From: Ecdyonurus torrentis
Lineage: Eukaryota > Arthropoda > Insecta > Ephemeroptera > Heptageniidae
Assembly: GCA_949318235.1 (NCBI GenBank)
Contig: OX439131.1
Location: 23,885,903 to 23,949,902 of the forward strand
Direction of reading: 5' to 3'
DNA length: 64,000 nt
Part shown: piece by piece, positions 28,039-40,861 of the stretch
How positions within the stretch are numbered: position 1 is the stretch's first letter
How the letters are laid out: every line of letters starts with the position of its first letter
Translations under genes and position numbers: made by a program
The notes under the pieces: generated by a model
Seen by the model: only the letters and a program-made list of their open reading frames with translations
The model's database searches: none
Told to the model about the DNA's origin: nothing

Positions 28039-28040
<2 letters not shown>
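24840..28040. other. AT-rich non-coding stretch
   Basis: Modestly GC-richer patches lie at about 25895-26050 and 26280-26410. No coding frame, RNA gene or clear repeat recognised. Confidence 0.65.
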
Positions 28041-28081
<41 letters not shown>

Positions 28082-28839
28082 GAATCTAGATCCCTAAAAT
28101 CTCAAAACAATCAAATATATAATATTTAAGTGTCAGAAATTACTTTTTAATTACCCTTCACACACAAATAACATAGCGTGTGTAATAATAAAACAAAGCT
28201 GTCATTTTAAATATGAAAAAGAACACAAAAAAAAAATCAAATTATCTATTCACAAGTAAATATTTATAATAAATTTTCAACTTTTAAAATCTAATTTTCT
28301 TTTAAATATATTTGAGAAGAAGAAAAAGAGAAGAATCCCATGCACGATATTAAGAAAATGACAGAGAGAGACCGCTGTGTGATTTAGAGGTTTTTAATTT
28401 TGGTTTTTAATATAATTTAAGTTTTTTTTTCTCCAGATAATAAATTAATTGACGTAATTTTGAGCTAATGGATAGATACATTAAGTTAAATAATATCAAC
28501 AGTTTAAAAATGTAAAGCCTTATTAATATTAAAATATATATTAATCATATAAAAAATATATCATTATTTAGTAGAATGCATAGGATTTAAATTTAAAAGT
28601 GAAAAAAAAAAAAAATTCAAAAAATTGTTATAATGCATAAATTTTCAAAAATTAATCTATTCATGGATCTATTAATGCACGAAACGAATGCTATTGAATT
28701 AAAATACTTATAAATATGAGCAACTTTTTGACTTCTGTTAATGTTAATTTACAATGTTTAGTTACATTAAATCTAATTAAAACTTCAAAGATTTATGAAC
28801 ATTCATTCAACATGACTTAATAAATTTTCAAATTGAGTC

Positions 28840-28925
<86 letters not shown>

Positions 28926-29060
28926 CATCATTTACTCGATTAATAACTGAATACTTATAAAGCAAAGACTGATACAATTAATTACAAAATTTCATAACTT
29001 ATTTTTATATTATGTTTATGCATGCAGAAAGCTTATATAATGATACCTAAAAATAAACAT

Positions 29061-29147
<87 letters not shown>

Positions 29148-29393
29148 AGATATATATATAAGAAGGGCATTTAATTTAAATTGTAAAGAACTTAATTATA
29201 TTTATAAACATTGACATCAAATGAACATACAATAATAGTTACAAACACACACTTCTTTAATTTTAATTTATAATATTATTATTATTGTGTTATTATTACT
29301 ATTATTAGATTTTATATAAAGATTAAAACAAATTAAAGCATATGATATTGTATGTATATATTATTATAAAAGATTATTATAATAAAAAAGAAG

Positions 29394-29424
<31 letters not shown>

Positions 29425-29584
29425 CACATAGTAACAGTGGGGGCGTTTTGTTATATACATCTTTAATAAATATAACTATATGCACTATAGAAATAGAAGA
29501 AAGAAAGAGAGAGAAAGAAAGAGAATACTATTTAATATTTAATTCTTTTTATTGTAGCCGCGGTAAAAATAACTAACTAATCAG

Positions 29585-29622
<38 letters not shown>

Positions 29623-29903
29623 ATAAACAAGGACCCGTGATAATTATCACTGCACAGCGCGCGGCTTTTTGGTTGTTCAATAGTCGCAAGATATCTCTTT
29701 GACTCGCAGTCTCATCACGACGGGATATCACAAGCAATCGTATTGTTATAAACTTACCGAATCGAATCATATAATAAAAGATATAAAGTAGGCATGTATA
29801 TAAGATCTGCGCGTTCGGCCGCAAGGCAAAATAAAGAAATCGTCCCCCCATATATACATACACATACACTCCCACAAAAAAAAAGTATCACTTGAGGAGC
29901 GGC

Positions 29904-29946
<43 letters not shown>

Positions 29947-29990
29947 AGAAATAAAAAAATTGAGAAGAGAATTAGCCCAAGACTAACCCC
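28041..29990. other. Microsatellite-dense stretch with a GC-richer island
   Basis: (CT)n at about 28041-28071, (TA)n at about 28842-28922 and 29066-29141, (CT)n at about 29587-29618, a GC-richer island at about 29630-29880 and (GA)n at about 29910-29942. The minus-strand 84-codon frame over the island has no recognisable homology. Confidence 0.65.
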
Positions 29991-32900
29991 AACGGGAGGT
30001 TGATTACATTGGAACTTCTATTTTTCTAAATACAAAAACAGAATACATAGCCTAAGGAATCGTCATCGAAATTATTATTAAGCTTGTCTCTTTTCTTTTC
30101 AATCTAATAACAAATATATATTTGTGTGACTTTAATATAAGCTTTATATCATTCACCGTGCTTTTATAATTATCTTTTTCGTGAACACAAGAACAGAACA
30201 TATAATAATAATAAAAAAAATTTAATCATACTTCATTATTATATATTATTATTATATAATATAGAATGTGCGAGATACTTAATATAATAATATACAAACT
30301 TTATAATTTATACATATATGTTATATATTTTTTTTAACTTTTATTAATTATACGATAGGTTACGATTGTTTAATTTGAAATTTTAGCTTTTTTTTTTATT
30401 TGCAGGTGTAAATTTTTTATAACTCAATTAAGTTGTATTAGGCTTTCAAATTTTGAGATAATTTATGCCTAATTTTGCTAAAAATGTGTTTTTATAATAA
30501 TTATGTTTCAAAAATTATTGACACTTCTATATTATTATATCATATATAGAGAAATAATAGCAACGAAATTTAGTGTTTTTTTTTGTGTTTTAAACTTGTG
30601 CATATATTTAGATGGTATATCAATGCGTCCTTATTTGGAATAATTTTATTTTTTAAAAGAACAAAAAAAATAATAATCGTGTCTGTTAGTTACATGGGCG
30701 GGAGACCTTGGTTCAAAACCAATCGAGTTTACCATATTTAAAAGAAAAAGACTGCCGCATTTTTGCTAACACCGCGTGGCAAATTGTATGAATTGCTTTT
30801 TTATATACATAAATTTGTACTTATATATAAAGAAAATGGCAAAAAATTTAACATGAAGAAAACACTATGATGATGAATATTATATTATAGTATTATTTTT
30901 ATATATTATATCGATTAATAACCGATTTATCTTAATTTAGTTTTCATATCTTTTTTTTGATCTAGTAAAGTAACACCTTTCAAAACTGTTAAATATATTC
31001 AAAAAAAAAAAAAAAAAAATCATGAATATACTATAATATTTGTGAGTGACTTTAACTGTATAAAATATGGTCTTTATATAGATTTTTTTATTTTTTATAA
31101 CAACCTTTGATGAACCGATGAACAGCATGTTATATTGATGTCATATTATGGCTATATGTTAAAATATGTCCGTGAAATTTTTGCGGCAGATGAACTTAAT
31201 TCGATTAAGAAATTCTAATTTATTCATAGTTCCTCATAACTTCTATAAATTGATAATAAGCATCATTTTAAAAACAAAGCCCCTCCTTTGTGTATTAAAA
31301 AAAATGCATATATTTTATAAAAATAACAGAAACTCTTTTGTATTTAAAGAAAGGCTTATTTTTAAAATGTCTTTTCATTTCTATGTTCAAAGCTTTTAAT
31401 TTATTGGCATATTTATATATGTAAACTATAATGTTAAATATAATAAAGGATGCGTTAAAGATATTAATATTAAAATTAGATAAAATGTTAAACTATATAG
31501 AGAAATTTAGAAACAAAATGCATTCATACCCAGAATACAATACATTGGACATCAGATAATTCAATAAAAGATAGAAAAAAACATGGAAAATTGAGAACAA
31601 ATAGAGATAAAAATGCAAAAATTAGACCAGAAAACGCACTTAAATTTTCGCGTTTTTTAAATTTATTTTGAGCATTTTAAAGTGGGTTGGGGGTCTGCAA
31701 AAGCAAGCAAACCTTTTTGACAAAACAGACATATTTCTGTCATTCTGAGATCCGCACAAAAACGTCGGTTAAAATTTACGGCACTGAAATAATTTTTTAA
31801 AAAGTCGGAGACCATGTTGGATCACTAAATAATATGGTCCAGTATAGGAAAATAACACATTGTGCCAGTTTAAAAATACTTAGCCAATATTTTTGAGAGC
31901 ATTGATGCTGTTTACAGGTTAAATTATGAGAATATCAAAATAATAATATTTAACAAAAAATTAACGAATTTTCCAAAGAAAATAGCCAAAAAAGCACATT
32001 TGTCCTATGCTGAGCAATGTTATTCAAAACTCCAATATGGTGTTGAAGCGTATTCAGTATGACGTCATGTGGATATACTCTATATAAAAAAGAAAGAAAT
32101 TCTCAATTGTATTTCTTGGCGTTACATGTATATGATGTATAATAATATTAATAATATAGTATATATATATAAGTATATAATAATAATTCCTATTTAAAAC
32201 TTTAAAAATGGAAAATGTGTCAAATGTAAGAGACAGAAATATATAATAAAATGGATCGCAATTGCTTGTAGTAACTGGTAATAGTTACATTATTCAACAA
32301 GCTCTATGACTCCATGCAAATGAAATTGTTACGCATTGGTGACGTTTTGAATTTTAAATGTGGAACTAAAGTTTATAAATTTAAAAATTTTACAGACAAT
32401 TTATATTAAAATTTTTGTTTCATAAAATTTTATTTTCTTAAAAAAAAATACAATGGTACAAACTTCCCATGACTTATTTTATATTCTAAACGAACTTTAT
32501 TTATATCACAAGATACATTTTTTTTATTGTGCACTTCTTATTTTGTCCGGGAAAAAAGTAAAAAATTAAATGAAAAAAAGTTTAAACATTGCAAAAATAT
32601 ATAGCCTTCATTTTTGGAAATTCAGAAGAAAAAAAAAAAAAAAAACTATATCCTGTTTGTCTAAATTTCCAAACAAAGTGAGTGATAGTTCCCTATATAT
32701 ATATATCAAATTTTACGCATTTTCGCACGATCATCATATACTTGAGCCAAACTTTGTTCTTTGGATTTTCTCAGCGACAATTTTGAATCAAATCTAATTA
32801 CAGTAAATAACAGGGAACAGAAATTATCAAAATATAGAAGAGCGTGATAAATGGATAATAACGAAGATCGACTCACATACATGACAAAGAAAGAGAGAGA

Positions 32901-33303
32901 GAGAAAGTGAATTGCAATTTTTTTTCCGAATTCCTATATAATTTTATTAATATTATACAACCTTTGTTTATCATTTTTATGTACCATTACAACGTAAAGT
33001 ATTAAGAAGCTTTCACTTCAAAGTAAATACAATTTTATGCGTATTAAATAAGTGCATATATTATATTTATTGTTGTAATAAAGAAACTTTATCAGGTCAA
33101 GTATATAATCTTAAGTTCATTGTGAAAGCTATGATTATTTTTTTTAAAAGCCTAACTGGTTATACCTCAATATTTTATATAAAAAATTAATTGTTTCAAA
33201 TTAATTATTTCTACAACATATGTTGTTTTAGTTTTTTGCTTAAAAATGCAATCTTCTCATGTTATGTTGCAACTATTTAAGGATTTGTACAGTAGGGCTG
33301 TCA
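29991..33303. other. AT-rich stretch with an unclassified repeat-like segment
   Basis: About 31640-32070 has more balanced composition, with CCATGTTGGA (31813) facing TCCAATATGG (32033) as a short inverted pair. It looks like decayed transposon sequence but I cannot assign it. Poly-A at about 31001-31018. No gene recognised. Confidence 0.5.
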
Positions 33304-33508
33304 CTGTCAAGCCCTCACAATGCCTTAATAACGTTATCAGTCATTGTTTTGTTTTTTATTTGTTTTTATTAATTGTCATTCAAGAAACAGGCATCAGTTT
33401 TACGTGCCCAATACATTCATGGTGGTACCGTAACGAAATCAAAAAATTTCACAACTAGAGACTGAAATGCATCACTAAAATTGAAAGTTATTCATTTCAT
33501 TTCGGTAC
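33304..33508. repeat. Dispersed direct repeat, copy 1
   Basis: Shares with copy 2 a 59-base core (33450-33508 versus 34127-34185) that differs at only 4 positions by eye, plus weaker similarity upstream (CTGTCAAGCCCTCAC versus CTGTCAGGCTTTCAC). It is non-coding, and probably a fragment of a repeat family. Confidence 0.7.
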
Positions 33509-34005
33509 ACACAATACAGAAACAAGTTAGAATATAAAATATAAATGAGAAATTATACAATAATACAAAAAATTGATGCAATAGAAATCACTCATACAGT
33601 TTTTTTATGCATTGATAAGAATCATAAAATACATCCACTTCCATTTGAATTGCATGTGGAAGTACAGATCTTGGGATAAAAGAATTTTTTTGATACATCA
33701 TAGGTACATACTGATACAATGAAAAAATTGAAGTCTCTTTAAGTCTTTTCTGGTACAATTTTGTTTTAAGAATAATTAAGAGTCAATAATATATTTCATG
33801 TGTTTAATAATACTTCTCCTATAAAGCTATATCTGATTTTTGCTATGCACTTAAATAGTTATGCAAAAATAACAAATATATATATATATATATATATGTA
33901 CAAATATGGCTTAAAATATTCATTAATTCTTTTGGAAATGTTATTTATCCTTTCAATCAAATATTCAAATCGTCTCCACCACGTCGAAATGGTATACTAG
34001 TGCAC

Positions 34006-34185
34006 CTGTCAGGCTTTCACAGTGCAATAACACCTAACGTATGTTCCTTATATGTAGTTTTCACGCTGCGCTTGCGTATGACAAGTGCACTTCATGGTAC
34101 AAGCAATGTTCCAAGTGGAAAACCTGCACAACTATAGACTGAAAAGCATCACTAAAATTGTAAGTTATTCATTTCCTTTCGGTAC
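34006..34185. repeat. Dispersed direct repeat, copy 2
   Basis: Same orientation as copy 1, about 0.7 kb downstream, with the core at 34127-34185. The pair could be two insertions of one family, or the ends of a small element spanning 33304-34185; the roughly 500-bp interior is AT-rich without coding capacity. Confidence 0.7.
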
Positions 34186-35252
34186 TTTTCAGAAATGAAC
34201 CAATTTCCTATACTAATAAATATTTAATTATTTTTTAAAATATATATAAATGATGTATATAATCATATACATCACTACTGTACTACTATGTACTGTTTTG
34301 TATAATGTACTTTTTTTTATTATTTTGCAAAAACTATTACTATTATAGTACTTTTGAATTCGCCATAAACATAAAAATTAAACGAAAATTTTCTTATAAA
34401 CATAAAAATAAATGTAAATTAAAAATGTACTTACCTAAACATTTCATATATAAAATCCTCATGCAAGGTGTGGTGTTGCATTTTATTTCAACACAAATAA
34501 TAAAGTTTAATTGAAGTATAAAAAAAAAATTCTCAACTTTAAATTATATATTATGTATAATTATATTTGTTGCTTTTGCTTTTTTCATACATTTCAATGA
34601 AAATTTAAATTATAACATTTTAATTAACATGAAACGATCAATTGTATATCACAATATTCCACATATTTTTGACCATATTCAAGTTAATAGCAAAAATAGT
34701 TTAATCTCATAAATTCTCAATTAAAGCACTAAAAAAGACATCACCTTCTTATGAAAAACCAAGTCAAACTGAATACCTTTACCAAAACTGAGCGGAAATC
34801 ATAGGAAGTGATTTTAACCTTTGCCTTTTTCTCTCATATAAATTTATAGATAAAATAAATATTTGACAATATGACGCACATGCACACAAAAACTTCTTCT
34901 TAAATTGAAACCAAGATAGCAACAAAAATTTATATAATATTTGAGATTATTTACGTTTTCAAAAAAAGGGATTATTTTGTTTGAATTAAATTGGAATACT
35001 ACATTGATTTTATATTATTCAATGGAATACTTCATTAAGTTTTTAAATTAAATTAATCATTATTCATTATAACTAATACAACATTTTTGTTCGTTTTTTA
35101 AAATTTATATAGATGGCGTAATAGTTTTAAAAATAATAATGTGATATAATAATAAAATCACAATTTATAATTACTTAAAATTTCATTATATTTAAGCATA
35201 AGAAAACTTAATTCATTTCAGAAAAATACGTTTAAAAATCTGTATAAGCATA
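34186..35252. other. AT-rich flank of the palindrome
   Basis: No gene or repeat recognised. Confidence 0.7.
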
Positions 35253-35258
35253 AATATG
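35253..35258. repeat. Candidate 6-bp target-site duplication (AATATG), left
   Basis: Lies directly outside the left end of the palindrome and is identical to 46301-46306 directly outside the right end, in direct orientation. Its ATAT core is self-complementary, so part of the match could be mistaken for an extra bit of the arms. Confidence 0.7.
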
Positions 35259-35455
35259 AGTAGAGAGGGGTGGCAGGTTCTGTTCTAGATATGATAACAT
35301 GGTGTTCCTATGCTAATGCATGTTAAATTTTAAGGAGCCAAGGAGCCATTCTCCTGCCTACCTAACTGTATGGTAAAATATACATACAGAATGTAGTATA
35401 GCGTTTACAATAGGTTATAATATATTATATTATTATTGTATTTAGACTATCATAT

Positions 35456-35491
<36 letters not shown>

Positions 35492-35547
35492 TATATATAT
35501 TAGTAATATATAATTAAGCAATATATAAACGAGATATTTATTTTATA

Positions 35548-36522
35548 TATTATTATGTGTATACGTTCTGTTAATGATGATTGTATATATTATTTTTCTT
35601 TTATTTAAGAATTACTAACGCTTGCTTATATACAATGAATATATACGCTTTGTAATATACTTGCTATACCTGGATATAGAAATGTCATATTATACAAAAT
35701 AAAGTTTCAGCATCATATATCGTGTATAATCATTCTCGCTGCGTCCGCATAATTATGTTTTCTCTTCTTGCTGTCGTATAAGAGAGTACTAGTAGTAATA
35801 CTTTTACTATCATTATGTTCTTCTTATATTTTAATTTTATTAGTGTTATAAAAGAAGATTACAAAGTATGCGTCGCTGTATTACCTATACGCATGATCTT
35901 ACATTAAAACAATATAATATAGAATATTCACACGACACAATCATTATAGTGTACAGTGTATTATATACATAATGTAATATCATATCCCACTTTTATATAT
36001 GGTATGGATATTGCTATGCCGCTGCATGTACGGTATATGAATAACATATAGCAATATAAAAATAAAATATTTAAAGTATATATTATGATGTGTATACGTT
36101 CTGTTAATTATGATATTGTATATAATGTTTTTCTTTAGATTAAGTATTATACTTACGTTGAGATACAATAACATTTTATACGAATTTTTCTTGCTATACC
36201 TATGCAGTTTAAATGTTAAATACAAGGGTACGTCTTGGTATCATATATTGCATTATACTCGTATATAATTTCTTATTGAGTCAGCATAATTTTATTTCTC
36301 TTCTTGCTGTCGTATTCCAGAATACTTTGTAATACTTTTTTATAATATATATGTACTCCTAATATTTACTTTTATTTGTGTGGGTTATAAAATGCCATCA
36401 AAATAGTAAGTGTCGCTATAATAACTATACATGATCTTAGTGAATTAAAAAAATATTTAGTAATATGCTGACAACACATTCACAATAATATAGTGTGCAG
36501 AATAAATTATGTTTCCCGACTA
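35548..36522. repeat. Two diverged tandem units of about 530 bp (A1, A2)
   Basis: A1 begins near 35548 and A2 near 36079. Shared landmarks in order are GTGTATACGTTCTGTTAAT, CTTGCTATACCT, TCTCTTCTTGCTGTCGTAT, GTAATACTTTT and CATGATCTTA. The mirror copies lie at about 45029-46005. A third partial copy of the GTCGTAT...GTAATACTT block is seen near 40179-40212. Non-coding. Confidence 0.75.
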
Positions 36523-36589
36523 TTTTTTATATAATAATTTTTCAGTGCTAAGTATATTTAAATACAAATGCATGTACAATATTTAATTG

Positions 36590-37059
36590 TTACTTTGTTA
36601 GAGAAAGAAGCATCATATATGTAACCACAGCATTATATTATATTAAAGCAAGGAGATCTCTCTCTCTCTCTCCTTCTATATCTCAGTGCATATTCTTATA
36701 TGCATATTATAAGAATATATTTTATAAGGATAATATACTACATATGTGATTTTTTTTCCATCGCTTGCATATCATTTTGTAGATTGAGTGCATTACCTAT
36801 AGCATTTTTGGTGTGTTTGTATATACAGTAACGTTATAGTTCTTCATTCTATTATACATATTTTAGTATAGTATTATAACTTTTGTATATATAAAAATTA
36901 TATTGTTTCAAGACAAAAATCAAATTTTGGTAATATTTTAAGAAGTTACCTCTAACTTTTTAGCACATTAAAATCATATAGACATGTAATATATAGACAC
37001 ATAAGATATACATTGTACATAGTTTAATATATCACTTAGGTTATATCTTGTAATACAAT

Positions 37060-37141
<82 letters not shown>

Positions 37142-37924
37142 CAGTAATAATTTATTTTTTTTTACTAAAAAGTTAAATGTAATGTCGTTTCATATACTGC
37201 AGTCATTTAGTAATCAGTAAAATATCAATCTTTTTTGGAGCTGCAGCTTTCTCTTATCTTAAGTTACAATCTCTCTCTCTCTCTCTCTAATTTAGTCTTC
37301 TTTCAACGCAAATTCTTTCTATACATTTTACTTATAAATTTTGTGATATTTTTTCCCGCGCGCTCGCATTATATTATAATGTATAGTGCAATATACCAAT
37401 ACTTATATAAATACGTGTATATTATATATTATACTTATTTTTTCATTATATATTGCATTTTACACTTTTTATAATACTTCAGTGTATTTATGTTTTTCAT
37501 GATAAGTAAAATCAAGTTTTGTTTATAAAATAAGTTAACAGTAACTTTGAATTTTATATTGCAAATTAAAATAATTTGAACATACGTTATACGCACATAA
37601 TAGATTGCAGTGTATAATATTATAATTCTTAATTTATATGTTTAGTTAATTGATTTGTGCTCAGAAAAAGAAGCATTATATATTATGTAACTGCAGCATT
37701 ATCTTATTATAGCACGATGCTCTCTCAATCTCTTTCTATCTCTCCCGCCGCAAGTTCTTCGTACTTCGTATACATAACGTATGTAATTTTTCTTTCTCGC
37801 ACTTGCATATTATAGCATAGTGCATGAGTGCAATACCCATAGTAGTTTAAATATTATTTTTTATTGTGTTCATTATTAAAAGTACACCTAAATCTTCATT
37901 ATGTTATACAAGTTTTACTGTAAA

Positions 37925-37930
<6 letters not shown>
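36590..37930. repeat. Three diverged units (B1-B3) of the left arm
   Basis: B1 (about 36600) and B3 (about 37664) share GAAGCAT(T/C)ATATAT, GTAAC(C/T)(A/G)CAGCATTAT, a CT-rich block, CTTGCATAT and GTGCATTACC/GTGCAATACC. B2 (about 37190-37420) is a weaker relative. They may be remote kin of the A units. The mirror copies lie at about 43631-44965. A (TA)n array at about 37062-37138 separates B1 and B2. Confidence 0.55.
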
Positions 37931-38277
<347 letters not shown>

Positions 38278-38279
38278 TA

Positions 38280-39094
38280 TCGACGGTATCGCGGCTATTA
38301 TATGTATCTCAAATCTCGCCGCGCCACACAAAATAGGTATCTCGAAATCTCGCCGCGACCACACAAAGTAGGTATCTGACTTCCTCGCGATGCGCAAAAT
38401 ATAGGTATTAGAAAATCTCGCCGTACGCACAAATTAGGCATCAGACAATCTCGCGAGTAATTTTCCATATAACATGCTAAAAAAATTTAATATGTGACAA
38501 ATTAAATTAAAAATAAATATCATTAATAATTGAAAATGTCTTATTTTTATTTTACTTAAAATATTTCTTTAGTAATTTTACAGAACCTTAAATTAAATAA
38601 TAGATTATAATATTAGTAATAAATTATTATAATTTTTTTTTTTTTTTTAAGTTTGAAAATATAAATTTTTAAAACAAATTTCTAATGGTCTATATATTAA
38701 AATTTATATATTTTAAAATTACTATTAATTATTCGTAAAACTAAAGTAAAAAGACATTACTAAAAAAATATATTACATTTTATTCTATAAAAAAATATTT
38801 ACTTTTTAATTGATTTTTATTTTTTAAAAGTATTAAAAGCATTTTAACAAACAAAATATATTTACATTTCAATTATTTATGTAGAAAATTCTCTATGGCT
38901 GTGAGATACCTATTTTGTGTAAAATAGAGATACCTAATTTGTGCGTATGGCGAGATTTTCTAATACCTATATTGTGCGCATCGCGAGGAAGTCAGATACC
39001 TACTTTGTGGTGTGTCGCGGCAAGATTGTGAGATACCTATTTTGTGTGGCGCGGCGAGATTGTGAGATACATATAATAGCCGCGAGACCGTCGA
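38280..39094. mobile_element. TA-flanked element with iterated long inverted termini, left-arm copy (815 bp)
   Basis: The ends are TCGACGGT...ACCGTCGA with TA on each side. The inverted termini, about 170-190 bp, each contain about four imperfect 32-34-bp units sharing CACAAARTAGGTATC preceded by a CTCGCCGCG-like block. The interior, about 440 bp, is AT-rich without an open frame. The iterated termini look like an array of protein-binding sites. Non-autonomous; the superfamily is unproven, but TA duplication suggests Tc1/mariner or a relative. Confidence 0.85.
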
Positions 39095-39096
39095 TA

Positions 39097-39383
39097 TACG
39101 TATGTGTGTGTGTGTGTGGTGTATTATTTTAAGAACATAAGAGATGATAGTGTTTAACATCAATTCGTTAATCAGCATTGAAAGATGCTCTCTCTTTCTC
39201 TCTCTCTCCCCTCCCTCCCTCCCTCCCTCCCTCTCTCTTTCTCTCAATCTTCAACCAAGTTAAAAATCTGTCCTATATTATCTACGTAATATATATGTAT
39301 TTTTTTGTTTTGAATATGTTAGTTTTTATTTTGCAATTGCATATATAATTACTACAATAAGTGTTTCATATAATTATAGTTTT

Positions 39384-39418
<35 letters not shown>

Positions 39419-40669
39419 TAGTATATATAATATATATATAATATTTATTGTGTATAACATATTATAAACATACAAGTATTGTTAAAAAAAAAAAAAAAAA
39501 AAGATAAGCACAAATGCATTTTTCCCGTATAATACATACACTTTAAATTAAAGCATTTTGTGCAGATTTTATATTCCCAATTTTTATTTTAGATATATAT
39601 AAATAATACATAGTACGTACAACAGTCAATGCAAAGCTTAAAACATACTCGTATAAAAAGACAATCTTGATGTAGTTTATATAGAACGAACTATTGTATA
39701 CAATAGTGCGTTCTATATAAAACTACACACAACTTTTGAGCCAGCATCGAAAATTTTCCTTTGTTAACAACATCTAATCATGACGTCATTACCTGTTTAT
39801 TACGTTTATATATTGGTTGGTCATTGTTATTTCTTCGTTTAGAACTTTGGTCTGGATAAGAATGAATAAAACTTCACACACAAAAAAAAAAAAAAGGTTT
39901 CATTCTCAATGCGACTCACTTTTAACGGCTCAAAAAACAAGATAAACCAATGAATGTTTCTTATTTTGTTGGTCAGTTAATCATTGTTTATGAACTTCAC
40001 TATACTTTACAGAACAAGCTAATATAATTATACTCTAATATGAAATTGTAAGTACATAATTTAAATGCTTAACATAATTGCTTGCTGAAAACTTCACTTG
40101 CATGTTTTCTTAGAATAACACCGCAGCAACATCTTATTTTACGTATATATGTTCTATATCCATAAATAATTTATAAGGTCGTATGTGAGAGTACTTGTAG
40201 TAATACTTATACGCATTAAAATTACTCTTCATATGCACTTATACACTGATGATACTCACAACATCTTCTTATGCAGTTTTTTTTTATTTTAGATATGTCG
40301 TCATATTATGTTAAATTAAGCATCCGGCTCTACCACATTTTAAAATGCCTAGCAAATACATAAGCATGAGCATACTTCCAAAAAACTATTAGGGTATTCT
40401 ATAACATTTTAATTCTTTCGTTTTTCAATGATGTTTTGTTGAATAGCATTTGTATATTTTTTTAATACAACGTTGAAATTGAAGAAAAAAAAAATTTTTT
40501 TAATGACAAAATATGTCTATATTTTAAGTATGCAAATCTTAAATATAAAGATATGTTATTGATAATTTGCTACTAATAATTGTAAACCATAAAAACGTTT
40601 GAAAATAAAGGTACGTAGAGTGTAATGTGATTATGTTTTTTTTTTTTTCGAAAAACAACGTTTAATATT
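39097..40669. other. Inner part of the left arm
   Basis: Contains (TG)n at about 39101-39118, a short CCCT array at 39208-39232, a (TA)n block at about 39389-39416, poly-A at about 39484-39501 and a nested 55-bp palindrome at 39672-39726. A CRE-like TGACGTCA lies at about 39780. Non-coding as far as can be seen. Confidence 0.75.
39672..39726. repeat. Nested 55-bp palindrome in the left arm
   Basis: GTAGTTTATATAGAACG and its inverted copy flank ACTATTGTATACAATAGT, with one extra A and an A/G discrepancy. The mirror copy is at 41804-41857. It could form its own hairpin within the giant palindrome. Confidence 0.85.
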
Positions 40670-40673
40670 GTAT

Positions 40674-40861
40674 GCTACCCGTTTAGTTTAAACGGCTACC
40701 CGTTTAGTTTAAACAGCTACCCGTTTAGTTTAAATGGCTACCCGTTTAATTTAAACGGCTACCCGTTTAGTTTAAACGGGTAGCCATTTAAACTAAACGG
40801 GTAGCTGTTTAAACTAAACGGGTAGAACTAAACGGGTAGCCGTTTAAACTAAACGGGTAGC
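40674..40861. repeat. Apex array of 21-bp repeats with the 3-nt hairpin loop
   Basis: Four to five units per side start CTACCCG and end TTTAAACGG. Each unit is itself nearly self-complementary (CCCGTTTA / TAAACGGG around 3 bases). Orientation flips at 40770-40772, the symmetry centre of the whole palindrome. The right side has one truncated unit (near 40824). Unit variants (CAG, TGG, CGG endings) occur in the same order on both sides. Confidence 0.92.

Noticed and set aside
30680..30735. tRNA-like 3' half with GGTTCAAAACC
   Set aside because: Resembles a B box, but no matching A box, D-arm or acceptor stem was found upstream; at most a decayed SINE or chance.
31640..32070. Possible TIR transposon with CCATGTTGGA / TCCAATATGG
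   Set aside because: Only about 10 bp pair, and the sequences outside and inside do not continue the match.
37235..37474. 79-codon frame duplicated at 44087-44326 (and 81-codon pair 35980-36225 / 45326-45571)
   Set aside because: Conservation between arms only reflects the palindrome. The composition is AT-driven (Ile, Tyr, Phe, Leu) and the tandem sister units do not keep the frames.
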